Under the pieces are notes generated by a model. The model had not been told where the DNA came from and did not search any database. It worked only from the letters and a program-made list of their open reading frames with translations. The position numbers and the translations under genes are program-made. From Bacillus_AD sp047238185 (GTDB lineage Bacteria > Bacillota > Bacilli > Bacillales > DSM-1321), in contig NZ_JBDFMI010000001.1 of the NCBI RefSeq assembly GCF_047238185.1, positions 1,426,001 through 1,490,000 of the forward strand: 64,000 nucleotides of DNA. Reading direction: 5' to 3'. Positions 57,020 to 64,000 of this stretch are shown here, piece after piece; the first letter of the stretch is position 1; every line of letters starts with the position of its first letter.

Positions 57020-57862
57020 ATGAAGAAAAAAGCAATCGTATCATTAGCTGCGGCAACAGTACTTAGTTTAGGGTTAGGTAGCGCAACAAGCACATATGCA
57101 GCCTCAAAAACAATAGATTGCCAGGTTAACCAGTACAATCAATTTAAGCAGCTACAAAATGCTGCTGCAAATAAGAACACTATTAAGTTCGTTCCATTAA
57201 AAAATGGTTTCATAGTGGGCGGGATGTTCACTATTAAAAATAACTGCATCACTGTACCGCCTGTAACAAAACCGGAACAGAACCAGCCAGAGGTTGAAAA
57301 ACCAGAACAAAACCAGCCAGAGGTTGAAAAACCGGAACAAAACCAGCCAGAGGTTGAAAAACCGGAACAAAATCAACCAGAAATCAATAATCCGGAACAG
57401 AACCAGCCTGAACAGGAACAGCCGGAAGTAAATGAACCGGAGCAAAACAAACCTGAACAGGACAAGCCTTCTGACTCATATGAAGTGAGTGCGTTTGAAC
57501 AAAAAGTGGTTGAATTGACAAATGTCGAGCGCCAAAAGCAAGGGTTGCAGCCGCTTACTTTGGATACTGAGCTAAGTAAAGTAGCACGCATCAAATCACA
57601 GGACATGAAGGATAAAAACTATTTTGACCATAACAGCCCAACTTACGGTTCACCTTTTGATATGATGAAGCAATTCGGGATCTCATACCGCAGTGCTGCA
57701 GAAAACATTGCACAAGGACAACGTTCACCAGAGGAAGTTGTTAATGCATGGATGAATTCATCAGGCCACAGAGCAAACATCCTGAATGCAAGCTACACTC
57801 ATATCGGCATCGGACATGTTAGCGACAATAATTATTGGACACAAATGTTCATTGGAAAATAA
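57020..57862 (+). CDS. Secreted CAP/SCP-domain protein with PEQNQPE repeats (YkwD-like)
   Basis: A 280-residue exported protein: signal peptide (about 1-27, ending 'TSTYAA'), a short N-terminal domain (about 28-80), a Pro/Glu/Gln spacer of PEQNQPEVEK repeats (about 85-153) and a C-terminal CAP domain (about 158-280). CAP motifs present: 'VVELTNVERQKQGLQPL', 'FDHNSP', 'AENIAQGQRSPEEVVNAWMNSSGHRANILN' and 'GIGHV...WTQMFIGK'. The putative active-site His and Glu residues are intact. YkwD-like proteins occur on vegetative or spore surfaces; the substrate is unknown. AGGAGGA (57004-57010) supports the ATG. Confidence 0.9.
   Translation: MKKKAIVSLAAATVLSLGLGSATSTYAASKTIDCQVNQYNQFKQLQNAAANKNTIKFVPLKNGFIVGGMFTIKNNCITVPPVTKPEQNQPEVEKPEQNQPEVEKPEQNQPEVEKPEQNQPEINNPEQNQPEQEQPEVNEPEQNKPEQDKPSDSYEVSAFEQKVVELTNVERQKQGLQPLTLDTELSKVARIKSQDMKDKNYFDHNSPTYGSPFDMMKQFGISYRSAAENIAQGQRSPEEVVNAWMNSSGHRANILNASYTHIGIGHVSDNNYWTQMFIGK
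57266..57470 (+). repeat. In-frame 30-bp repeats coding PEQNQPEVEK
   Basis: Three nearly identical 30-base units (each starting CCGGAAC/CCAGAAC) are followed by diverged units coding PEQNQPEINN, PEQNQPEQEQ and PEQNKPEQDK. Such arrays change length easily by slippage or recombination. Confidence 0.9.
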
Positions 57863-57872
57863 ATGATACAAG

Positions 57873-57906
57873 AAAAAGACTCAACTGTCCCAGTTGGGTC
57901 TTTTCT
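57873..57906. terminator. Bidirectional terminator, CAP protein / Hsp20-like gene
   Basis: AAAAGACTCAACTG pairs with CAGTTGGGTCTTTT (one G-T pair) around TCC. Confidence 0.82.
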
Positions 57907-58402
57907 ATATTTCCGTAACATTGATTTCGGAATATTGAAGGTCATTTGCCTTTGCCAGCCGTATTTCGAGAATATGATCACGGTATTGCGCAGTAGCTCC
58001 TTTTTTTTTGACAATTGCGGGAAGAGTGAATACATGATGGTCTTCTTCTGAAGGATAACCCTCTATAATTGATGTGTTTGATGTATGAAAGATTTTTATG
58101 TTTTTTAAGCTGCCTTTCTCTTTAATAGGCATTCTGATGAATACATCATTATGCGTTTCAAAGATTTGTACATCCATCTTTTCTGAAACGGATGTATGCT
58201 TATTAAGATTGAATGCTTCAAAGAAAGGATTGCTGAAAGTTGAAGGGGATGGCTCCTCTGAAGTGGATTGCGCTGAATGCTGTTGCTTTTGCCATTCTGT
58301 AAACATATTTTTCAAAAAGGATTCCATATCTTTTGACTGTGGCATGCCCGAAACATTTTTCATGAAATGTTGAAACGGAAAAAGAACATTCCACGGATTC
58401 AT
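57905..58402 (-). CDS. Hsp20/alpha-crystallin-like protein, CotM/GerT type
   Basis: A 165-residue protein. A Gln/Ser-rich N-terminal region (about 25-70) precedes an alpha-crystallin-like beta-sandwich (about 75-160, 'MDVQIFETHNDVFIRMPI', 'IEGYPSEEDHHVFTLPAIV', 'LEIRLAKAN'). The divergent core resembles the spore proteins CotM/GerT more than general chaperones. GGGAGGA lies near the start. CATATACT, a sporulation-type -10, is read on the minus strand about 40 bases upstream. A spore-coat role is inference. Confidence 0.7.
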   Translation of the reverse strand: MNPWNVLFPFQHFMKNVSGMPQSKDMESFLKNMFTEWQKQQHSAQSTSEEPSPSTFSNPFFEAFNLNKHTSVSEKMDVQIFETHNDVFIRMPIKEKGSLKNIKIFHTSNTSIIEGYPSEEDHHVFTLPAIVKKKGATAQYRDHILEIRLAKANDLQYSEINVTEI

Positions 58403-58675
58403 TAGAAGGTTCCTCCCTTACAGCAGAAAACACGTTTTAAGACAGTATATGCAGTAGATGGCCCATTTGCCATGAAGTTTATGGTCTCCTTTTAAATGTA
58501 ATCAAAAGCGGAAAGGGCCTGTTTATCTCCGGCATGCTTAAGACGTTGCCTTGTGAAAGGCTGGTCTTTCGCCTTTGACAAGGCACTGCATAACAATTCA
58601 AGAGGGAGGCATTCCTTTTTATGATGTAAAATTCCATTGGGCTGTAACAAAATGCTACTATAATAAATCCCGGAC
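58403..58675. other. Intergenic region with repeat remnant
   Basis: It lies between two minus-strand Hsp20-like genes and holds the locus-4 repeat remnant (58501-58590) and the terminator of the upstream gene. No gene is seen. Confidence 0.7.
58501..58590 (-). repeat. Truncated copy of the interspersed repeat (locus 4)
   Basis: On the minus strand it reads CTTGTCAAAGGC..AGCCTTT, CGTCTTAAGC, CCGGAGATAAACAGG and CTTTCCGCTTTTG in the same order as locus 1. The left arm is absent and the rest has diverged. Confidence 0.8.
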
Positions 58676-58689
58676 TTATTTGTCCGGGA
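58660..58689 (-). terminator. Terminator overlapping the Hsp20 stop codon
   Basis: TCCCGGAC (58668-58675) pairs with GTCCGGGA (58682-58689). The loop contains the TAA stop of the minus-strand gene, and a T-rich run follows on the minus strand. Confidence 0.75.
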
Positions 58690-59113
58690 CTGAATAGCGT
58701 ATTGGGTATTCTCCAGTGCTTTTTGGGACAGCAACTTCCAAAACCCCATTCGTGTAGGTAGCCTTAAGCTGATTAGGTGCAATGGCGAAAGGGATGATCA
58801 CTGAACGGTGTATATGGCCAGAGAAGCGTTCTGTAAGCAACTGATTCGTTTCATCTTCTTTATACGGCCTTGATATGTGGCCTTCAATCAGTAGATGCTG
58901 GCCTTTGATGGCCAATGAAAGCTCCTCCGGTTTTTGTATGCCGGGTAGATCAATGAAAATGTAGCCGTGTGTTTCAGTTTCAATAATATCGATGGCAGGG
59001 TGTTTTTTTGGAAAGATATGTTCAAAATCCTTCCAAAAATCATCTCCAAGGATCGCTTGAGATTCATGGCTTAGCTTGCTCCAGTCAAACGGTTTTTGCT
59101 GTTCATTGGACAT
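58676..59113 (-). CDS. Hsp20/alpha-crystallin family small heat shock protein
   Basis: A 145-residue holdase chaperone with the alpha-crystallin domain at about 40-145: 'PAIDIIETETHGYIFIDLPGIQKPEELSLAIKGQHLLIEGH' opens it, 'ERFSGHIHRSVIIPFAIAPNQLKATYTNGVLEVAVPKS' carries the NGVLEV motif. It is closer to classic Hsp20 than the neighbouring 57905 gene. ATG 59113 follows GGAGGA by 7 bases; an in-frame ATG at 59128 lies upstream of a plausible site. The gene is transcribed toward its relative but separated by a terminator. Confidence 0.85.
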   Translation of the reverse strand: MSNEQQKPFDWSKLSHESQAILGDDFWKDFEHIFPKKHPAIDIIETETHGYIFIDLPGIQKPEELSLAIKGQHLLIEGHISRPYKEDETNQLLTERFSGHIHRSVIIPFAIAPNQLKATYTNGVLEVAVPKSTGEYPIRYSVPDK

Positions 59114-59168
59114 GGCGATGTCCTCCATTTCATCTAATGGCTATCATTATATGAACAGATGTAAGCGA

Positions 59169-60545
59169 TTATGATTCTAACTGGCTCTTTTCTGATTTGA
59201 TTGTATATATCCTTTTTTGGACCATGTACAGACGAGACGCAAGAGTAATGGCTCCAATCGCGAGTCCGATAATTAAACCGACCCAGTACCCATAGGCTTC
59301 TAGGGAGGTATAGTTGGCCAGTATGAATCCTGCAGGCAGCCCAAGTGCCCAAAAAGAAATAAGGGACATGACAAAGGTTACATTCACGTCTTTATATCCC
59401 CGCAATGCCCCCTGAATAGGTGCCATTATGGCATCCGACAACTGGAAGAACAATGCGTATATCAAAAAACTCGATGCCATGCTAATAACCTGTGGTTCAT
59501 TCGTATAAATGCCCGCAACTTCGGTCCGAAAGAAAAAAAGAACACATCCGAACAATAATGCCATGCCGACAGCGAAAAAAGTACCGATTTTGCTATACGC
59601 TTTAGCATCATTATACCGTTTGCCTCCTACTTCAAATCCGACAACGATGGTCATAGCCATTGAAATGCTGAGTGGCACCATATATAGGAAAGAGGCGAAG
59701 TTCATGGCTGTCTGATGTGAAGCAATGGTTATTGTATCATAATTGCTCATTAGTAAGGTTACAGCAGAGAAAATGCTTGTTTCAAAAAAGATGGATAGCC
59801 CAATAGGCACGCCAATCTTCATGATACGGATAATCTCTCCGAATGAGATGTGAATGAAACGCGCAAAAATCCCATAAGCTTTGAATGGACGCACCTTCAT
59901 GATGACTGCAGTTGCAATGAAGAGGATAACCCAATATGTGATGGTTGATGCAACACCCGATCCGACACCGCCCAGCTCAGGGAAATTCAGTTTTCCGAAG
60001 ATGAATAAAAAATTCAAGGCAACATTGACAGGCAGTGCGGTCAATGTGATGAACATGGAAATCCGTGTCTGGCCCAACGCATCAATATAAGAACGCAAAA
60101 CGCTATAAATAAATAAAGGAATGATTCCACCCGATAAGGCAATTAAGTAATCGCGGGCAACTTTGCGTACATACGGCTCCAAGTCCATCATGTTTAAAAG
60201 CGGATCCAATGCAAAAAAGCCGACTGCCAGAACAAGGAGAGATAAGATGATAGCTAAATAGATTCCTTGTATGACAGAAGCAGAAACATCCTTTGTTTTT
60301 CTCGCACCCACTAGCTGGGAAACGATAGGTGTCATAGCGATAAGGATACCGCTTAAACCGGTATTGACAGGCACCCAAATAGAACTGCCGATTGCTACAC
60401 CTGCCAGGTCATCCGCTGAATAATTGCCTGACATGACGGTGTCGGCAAATGTCATTGAAAACATGCCCAGCTGCGTGACCAAAACAGGCAGCATAATGGC
60501 TAGGAAAAGTCTGATTTTTTCTTTTGTATTTTTAGTTGTATTCAT
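59169..60545 (-). CDS. MATE family efflux transporter
   Basis: A 458-residue membrane protein with twelve predicted helices in two homologous halves, of the MatE (NorM/YeeO-like) type that exports drugs or metabolites by Na+ or H+ antiport. 'LPVLVTQLGMFSMTFADTVMSGNYSADDLAGVAIGSSIW' in helix 1-2 and 'GVPIGLSIFFETSIFSAVTLLMSNYDTITIASHQTAMNFASF' at the start of the second half (by key parts) are typical. ATG 60545 follows GGAGGA; the ATG at 60563 has no site. The substrate is unknown. Confidence 0.92.
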   Translation of the reverse strand: MNTTKNTKEKIRLFLAIMLPVLVTQLGMFSMTFADTVMSGNYSADDLAGVAIGSSIWVPVNTGLSGILIAMTPIVSQLVGARKTKDVSASVIQGIYLAIILSLLVLAVGFFALDPLLNMMDLEPYVRKVARDYLIALSGGIIPLFIYSVLRSYIDALGQTRISMFITLTALPVNVALNFLFIFGKLNFPELGGVGSGVASTITYWVILFIATAVIMKVRPFKAYGIFARFIHISFGEIIRIMKIGVPIGLSIFFETSIFSAVTLLMSNYDTITIASHQTAMNFASFLYMVPLSISMAMTIVVGFEVGGKRYNDAKAYSKIGTFFAVGMALLFGCVLFFFRTEVAGIYTNEPQVISMASSFLIYALFFQLSDAIMAPIQGALRGYKDVNVTFVMSLISFWALGLPAGFILANYTSLEAYGYWVGLIIGLAIGAITLASRLYMVQKRIYTIKSEKSQLES

Positions 60546-60700
60546 GGCAATCCTCCGATTCATATGGCATCAGAAGATTATATCATATTCTTTCATGGGC
60601 AATGGCTGTTTTTCGAAAAAGATATTTGTTGGTGCGTTCTATATAAAGTTCATAAGCATAGATATAGAAGTAGATTATTCAATTGGCGAGGGGGATTCAA

Positions 60701-60853
60701 ATGGCGTACAAGCATTCAAAAGGTTGGTATGTGGATCAGCTGAGGGAAAGGGGCATTACAAAACACCCTGTGGAACTGAAAAAATTGCAGCTTTATCGGA
60801 CATATGTCGTCCGTAACCTGTATTTTGAAACAATCCGTGAAGAAACGAAATAA
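60701..60853 (+). CDS. YflJ-like small protein (DUF2639), small ORF
   Basis: A 50-residue basic helical protein reading MAYKHSKGWYVDQLRERGIT and ending 'RNLYFETIREETK'. GAGGGGG (60689-60694) lies 6 bases before the ATG. 'SKGWYV..L...GI..H......LYRTYVVRNLY' is the pattern of the B. subtilis YflJ/DUF2639 small proteins as I remember it. Function unknown. It is below the usual length cutoff. An unrelated longer frame that overlaps it (60424-60816) is a shadow. Confidence 0.78.
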   Translation: MAYKHSKGWYVDQLRERGITKHPVELKKLQLYRTYVVRNLYFETIREETK

Positions 60854-60927
60854 AGTGAATACAAAAAGGCATTCCTTTCGTATAATACTATAGAACTAGT
60901 ATTTTAAAAGAAAGGAGTGGCATTGTC

Positions 60928-61248
60928 ATGGCATCTCGTGATGAAAGAGTGCTAGCAGCTTTGATTTATATCGTCAGCTTCTTTACTGCATTTATTGGAC
61001 CTTTATTAATTTGGCTTTTGCAAAAAGACAAATCATCTTTCATTGATTATCATGGACGTGAATATTTGAACTTCCTTATTTCATATACGGTTTATTCAAT
61101 AGTGGCTTCCATCTTGATGATTGTACTGATTGGTTTTATCCTTTTGCCTATCGTCGGCCTAGCCGCTTTTATCCTGACCATAATCGGGGCAGTAAAAGCG
61201 TATAATGGGGAAGAATATAGATTTCCATTAATCTTCCGTTTATTGTAG
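60928..61248 (+). CDS. DUF4870 family membrane protein
   Basis: A 106-residue protein with three to four hydrophobic helices: 'VLAALIYIVSFFTAFIGPLLIWLLQ', 'FLISYTVYSIVASILMIVLIGFILLPIVGLAAFILTIIGAVKAY' (in two helices), plus the 'DKSSFIDYHGREYLNF' loop that is the mark of DUF4870. The family has no established role, though some members are linked to membrane stress. AAAGGAGTGG precedes the ATG, and TATAAT at 60881-60886 is a likely -10. A terminator hairpin follows. Confidence 0.88.
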   Translation: MASRDERVLAALIYIVSFFTAFIGPLLIWLLQKDKSSFIDYHGREYLNFLISYTVYSIVASILMIVLIGFILLPIVGLAAFILTIIGAVKAYNGEEYRFPLIFRLL

Positions 61249-61260
61249 AATAAGTTTAAG

Positions 61261-61296
61261 AACAATCCTTGGTGTATTACATCAGGGATTGTTTTC
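61261..61296 (+). terminator. Terminator after the DUF4870 gene
   Basis: AACAATCC pairs with GGATTGTT, with inner TG/CA pairing, followed by TTCT. Confidence 0.7.
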
Positions 61297-61368
61297 TACT
61301 TCTGTTATCTCTTCCAAACCATCCAAAGAACTTCCTTCATTTGCCGCATAAGGGATACGTGAAACTAG

Positions 61369-62184
61369 GTGATTTCCATTCATATTAAACAGTATTATCG
61401 GCAAACAGCCCAACAGTGCTTGAATATGGCCTTTTTTTCTTTATTGGTCAGCAGCATTGTATTCGTCATCAATCATTTCTTTTTTCCTAAACAAGCCATA
61501 TGGGTTGCTGTTATCCCTTTTATTGCCTTTTCCATTCTTTTCTTTATCCAATTCCGCATCAATTATAAACGCTATAAGGATATCCCAGGAATCGGGCCTG
61601 AAAGTGGGGCCGATCTTTTACGTGAGAAGCATATATTAATGGCATACATGCCTGCCCCGACATTAAGAGTCCTTCTTTATAGTAAGGAAGGATTATTCCA
61701 GGGAGAAATAGCCGATCAAAACACTTCGTGGTATAAATGGTTCATACCGGATTCAATTGCGGAAATTTTGCCAACCGTTTATGTATTGCTAGATGCGAAT
61801 GGTGAAAGAATAGCAACTTTTAGCCATACCCGCTTTTTTTCTGGTACATGGTCCATTAAAGGGAGGGATGGTAGACCTCTATATACATATAAGGAAAATT
61901 GGAAAAAATCGCTTTTTCGTTATAGCGGAGTTGTGGAAGATGAAACAGGAAAGCCCATACTGGATATAGATGCAGGCGGTTTTCTTCAGCAGTTCACGAT
62001 CCCATTTAGCGGAAGCTCCAAAGAGGCTGCCACTTTTCAGAAAGGGTGGATGCCGCTTGAATGGGCAGAAAGATTCAAAGAATTGAACACGCCTATCCTT
62101 ACCTTTTCATCCGAGGCATCTGAAAATGAAAGAGTTGCTATTTTCGGTGTTTGTGCAAGACTGCTTAAAAACCGCAATAATTGA
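61369..62184 (+). CDS. Uncharacterised membrane-anchored protein, possibly tubby-like fold
   Basis: A 271-residue protein with two N-terminal hydrophobic segments ('MAFFSLLVSSIVFVINHFFF' and 'AIWVAVIPFIAFSILFFIQF') and a cytosolic domain rich in beta strands: 'RVLLYSKEGLFQGEIADQ', 'TVYVLLDANGERIATFSHTRFFSGTWSIKGRDGRPLYTYKEN' (by key parts). This strand pattern with repeated 'DGRPLY' turns recalls tubby/LURP-like domains, but the assignment is by eye. The GTG start at 61369 has a poor ribosome site, so the start is uncertain. Confidence 0.65.
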   Translation: MISIHIKQYYRQTAQQCLNMAFFSLLVSSIVFVINHFFFPKQAIWVAVIPFIAFSILFFIQFRINYKRYKDIPGIGPESGADLLREKHILMAYMPAPTLRVLLYSKEGLFQGEIADQNTSWYKWFIPDSIAEILPTVYVLLDANGERIATFSHTRFFSGTWSIKGRDGRPLYTYKENWKKSLFRYSGVVEDETGKPILDIDAGGFLQQFTIPFSGSSKEAATFQKGWMPLEWAERFKELNTPILTFSSEASENERVAIFGVCARLLKNRNN

Positions 62185-62222
62185 GATCGCAGAGCATATT
62201 ATGAGGCCTCTTCATCTTTCTT

Positions 62223-62231
62223 TGATATAAT
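62223..62231 (+). promoter_or_regulatory. Extended -10 candidate for carbonic anhydrase gene
   Basis: TGATATAAT (extended -10), 33 bases before the GTG start. No clear -35. Confidence 0.45.
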
Positions 62232-62263
62232 ATACGTTAAAAAAAGAAAAGTGGGGATTTATT

Positions 62264-62827
62264 GTGAGAACATTGGATGAAATCATGTCATTTAATGAAG
62301 GGTTTGTACATAATAAAGAATATGAAACATTCCAAACGGATAAGTTTCCAGATAAGAGAATGGTTATTTTAAGCTGTATGGATACCAGACTTGTAGAGTT
62401 GCTTCCAAAAGCGATGAATATTAGAAATGGCGATGTGAAAATTATTAAAACGGCTGGTGCCATTGTATCCCATCCTTTCGGCAGCGTGATGCGAAGCATC
62501 CTTGTGGCAATCTATGAATTGAATGCGGATGAAGTGTTTGTCATTGGTCACCATGACTGCGGCATGTCTTCAGTTGATGTAGATAAGGTCGTCGAGAAGA
62601 TGAGGGACCGCCATATCGAACCCGGCACCATTTCAATCATTGAACGGTCAGGCATCCATATCAAGGAATGGTTACGAGGCTTTACGGATGTCCGCGAAAG
62701 TGTGAGCAACAGTGTCGATGTCATCCGGAACCATCCACTGATTCCAGCGGATGTGGCTATCCATGGATTGGTCATCGCACCGGATACTGGCAAGCTGGAT
62801 ATTATTACAAATGGATACGAACAATAA
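62264..62827 (+). CDS. Beta-class carbonic anhydrase
   Basis: A 187-residue zinc enzyme hydrating CO2 to bicarbonate. The zinc ligands are C38 ('LSCMDTR'), H96 and C99 ('IGHHDCGMSS'), with the D40/R42 dyad intact. 'KTAGAIVSHPFGSVMRSILVAIYEL' is typical of the short Firmicute group (YbcF/YtiB-like). GTG start with GGGGAT upstream. It is a single-gene unit with its own promoter and terminator. Confidence 0.93.
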   Translation: MRTLDEIMSFNEGFVHNKEYETFQTDKFPDKRMVILSCMDTRLVELLPKAMNIRNGDVKIIKTAGAIVSHPFGSVMRSILVAIYELNADEVFVIGHHDCGMSSVDVDKVVEKMRDRHIEPGTISIIERSGIHIKEWLRGFTDVRESVSNSVDVIRNHPLIPADVAIHGLVIAPDTGKLDIITNGYEQ

Positions 62828-62838
62828 TCAGTGAAGCC

Positions 62839-62873
62839 AGACCCTTCTGCGAAAGCAGCAGGGTCTTTTTTTA
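62839..62873 (+). terminator. Terminator after the carbonic anhydrase gene
   Basis: AGACCCTTCTGC pairs with GCAGCAGGGTCT (one mismatch) around GAAA, followed by TTTTTTT. Confidence 0.87.
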
Positions 62874-62990
62874 TAAGCCCTTGTATCAGCTTATTGATTG
62901 CATCATTCGTTCTTCACCAGGCTATGGAGCCGGTTTAAGCAAAGAGCTTTAACACCTCCCAAGGCTTCATTGCGTTCTTTAACAAGAGTT

Positions 62991-63437
62991 TTATTTGATG
63001 ATCGGGAATGGTTTTTCTGCTTTCCAATCACTAATAAACGACTTGTGCTGAGGGTTCAGGTTTTTTGGTAGGTTATTTCGTTTGAAGAAGCGGTGTTCAC
63101 GGCAGCTATGGTCTAGTATTTTCACTTTCCCGCTGAATTTGGTTGTGAAAAACATAACTTGAAGAATGACTGCTTTGTCTCCGAATTTATTTGTGACAAG
63201 GCAATCCCTTCCGGACAGCATACCGTAGAACTGCATCTTTTCAATGGTTAAATTGGTTTCTTCCATTACTCCGCGAATCGCCGCTTCCTCGTATTTTTCA
63301 TCGTGCTGCATCATCCCTCCAGGGATCTGCCAATGGGTTTCTCCTGGGTTTCTTTGCAATAAAATCTTATCGTCTTTTTCAATAATGACTCCACAGTTCA
63401 ATAACATAGGGTCTTTCGTGAAAGATGGATGGAACAA
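62991..63437 (-). CDS. Nudix hydrolase family protein with altered Nudix box
   Basis: A 148-residue protein with a Nudix fold: 'LLNCGVIIEKDDKILLQRN', 'WQIPGGMMQHDEKYEEAAIRGVMEETNLTIE' (Nudix box region) and C-terminal 'HRFFKRNNLPKNLNPQHKSFI'. Against GX5EX7REUXEEXGU the box reads G-5-E-7-R-G-V-M-E-E-T-N-L: the first Glu of REUXEE, a metal ligand in MutT-type enzymes, is Gly, and the later Gly is Asn. The TTG start at 63437 is set by AGGGAGGA 7 bases upstream, giving a normal family length. Activity may be reduced or altered. Confidence 0.8.
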   Translation of the reverse strand: MFHPSFTKDPMLLNCGVIIEKDDKILLQRNPGETHWQIPGGMMQHDEKYEEAAIRGVMEETNLTIEKMQFYGMLSGRDCLVTNKFGDKAVILQVMFFTTKFSGKVKILDHSCREHRFFKRNNLPKNLNPQHKSFISDWKAEKPFPIIK

Positions 63438-63796
63438 TATATAATCCTCCCTGTGTGTAAAGTTTTCCTGACTGCCATCCTTTTTACTATACAAGAATGA
63501 GACTTCAATAGCGGAAAAGGATTTGAAGATTGTCCGAATATTATGGTTGACTCTAGCTATATGGAGTATGAAAAATGTATATGCCTTCTTAAAGCCATTA
63601 GGTGGATCTATTAAAATACAATTGCCTAAGAGGGGAGGCCAGCGCGCTGTTAAGGTCATTCAATTGCCAATGGCCAACAATTTTACAGGAATAAAGCAGC
63701 AGTTAGGATACAATAATTGGAGACCGGTTGGTTGATATAATCGGTTTCCCGTTCAGGGTAATTGACTTGGCTTGAGGGAAAACATCAATCTCTATA
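63438..63796. other. Gene-free stretch near the right edge
   Basis: It holds the Nudix leader with a minus-strand TATAGT (complement of 63486-63491) as possible -10. Open frames on both strands (for example 63523-63735) lack ribosome sites and family resemblance. Nothing else is seen. Confidence 0.55.
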
Positions 63797-63985
63797 TCAT
63801 ATGAAATGCCTGTTAGGTTTCACATAACGGCGCAATTCGATGAGAAGCATACGTTTACCCGACATAGGGAGATTGACGTCTGCCATGTCCTTCGGATCCG
63901 GATAGATGCCTATATGGTTCCATTTTACTGAAATGGGGCCTTCCCAAAGCAGTTCTTTATCGCCAGTAAATACTTTTGTCTGCAC
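63797..63985 (-). CDS. Uncharacterised small protein at the right edge (start uncertain)
   Basis: A 62-codon minus-strand frame ending 'LLIELRRYVKPNRHFI', with 'VFTGDKELLWEGPISVKWNHIGIYPDPKDMADVNLPMSGK' before it (about 4-43). A GTG at 63985 has AAAGGAAG (complement of 63991-63998) 5 bases upstream, which makes a complete small gene possible. The frame, however, stays open to the window edge at 64000, so it may be the 3' end of a longer gene. I do not recognise the family. Confidence 0.5.
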   Translation of the reverse strand: MQTKVFTGDKELLWEGPISVKWNHIGIYPDPKDMADVNLPMSGKRMLLIELRRYVKPNRHFI

Positions 63986-64000
63986 GACTGCTTCCTTTGA

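Noticed and set aside
57266..57470. CRISPR-like direct repeats
   Set aside because: The 30-base units are contiguous, without spacers, and code in frame for a Pro/Glu-rich linker.
63523..63735. 70-codon plus-strand frame near the right edge
   Set aside because: It lies opposite the Nudix leader, has no Shine-Dalgarno sequence and shows no family pattern.
1..64000. tRNA, rRNA, prophage or transposase genes
   Set aside because: No cloverleaf-like clusters, rRNA segments, integrases, transposases or phage structural genes were seen in either strand.

Overview
The window is 64 kb of a Bacillus-type (Bacillaceae, low-to-mid GC Firmicute) chromosome. The evidence is strong AGGAGG-type ribosome binding sites, ATG/GTG/TTG starts, U-tract hairpin terminators after most transcription units, sporulation-linked families (YjcZ, YozE, CotM/GerT-like) and long runs of gene order known from Bacillus subtilis. 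No tRNA, rRNA, CRISPR array, prophage or insertion sequence was seen. It is mostly conserved core genome, cut open at both ends.

Layout. 1-9 kb: the 3' part of a YhgE-like membrane protein, topB, ywhD, a 7Fe ferredoxin, a YdhR-like monooxygenase, an FMN reductase, a DUF1450 protein and trhO, then a tandem interspersed repeat. 9-20 kb: an MhqO-type dioxygenase, an HD protein, mntR, a methyltransferase, a 640-base gene-free stretch, metA, fhs, a glutathione peroxidase, the ABC-F protein YfmR, brxA and ypiP, then a second repeat with a 25-residue membrane ORF beside it. 20-34 kb: ypjP, an EamA permease, a GIY-YIG protein, thyA-dfrA, plsC, ilvA, tatA/tatC, a PCYCGC lipoprotein, a Sco protein, ypmR, ypmS, a DUF4397 protein, msrA-msrB and a glucose-type EIIA. 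34-46 kb: an SGNH hydrolase, a YjcZ protein and the lysine-degradation (kam) locus yodT-S-R-Q-P, a sigma-54 activator, kamA and yokU, followed by yozE, yodN, yozD and deoD. 46-64 kb: yodJ, ctpA, an orphan AAA ATPase, a CobW GTPase, a flavin reductase, a two-component system flanked by two lipoproteins, a CAP-domain surface protein, two small-heat-shock-like proteins, a MATE exporter, YflJ-like and DUF4870 proteins, a beta-carbonic anhydrase and a Nudix protein.

How genes work together. KamA isomerises L-lysine to beta-lysine, YodP is the likely beta-lysine N-acetyltransferase, and YodQ/R/S/T look like deacylase, CoA-transferase and aminotransferase steps of the same pathway. The embedded PAS/AAA+ activator ends just before a textbook -24/-12 promoter that drives kamA. 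Thymidylate synthase, DHFR and formate-THF ligase cover one-carbon metabolism. Sco, the PCYCGC lipoprotein and a YtkA/FixH-like lipoprotein point to extracytoplasmic copper or redox work, though their connection is inference. Quinone/thiol-stress functions (MhqO-like dioxygenase, flavin reductase behind an MhqR-like operator, bacilliredoxin, MsrA/MsrB, glutathione peroxidase) are scattered through the window.

The most notable signals are the sigma-54 promoter at kamA, the promoter plus MhqR-like operator before the flavin reductase, a degenerate hairpin repeat family at four loci, three small genes below 60 codons, a possible structured RNA near 56.8 kb and a Nudix protein with an altered catalytic motif. 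I found no clearly new defence or biosynthetic system.
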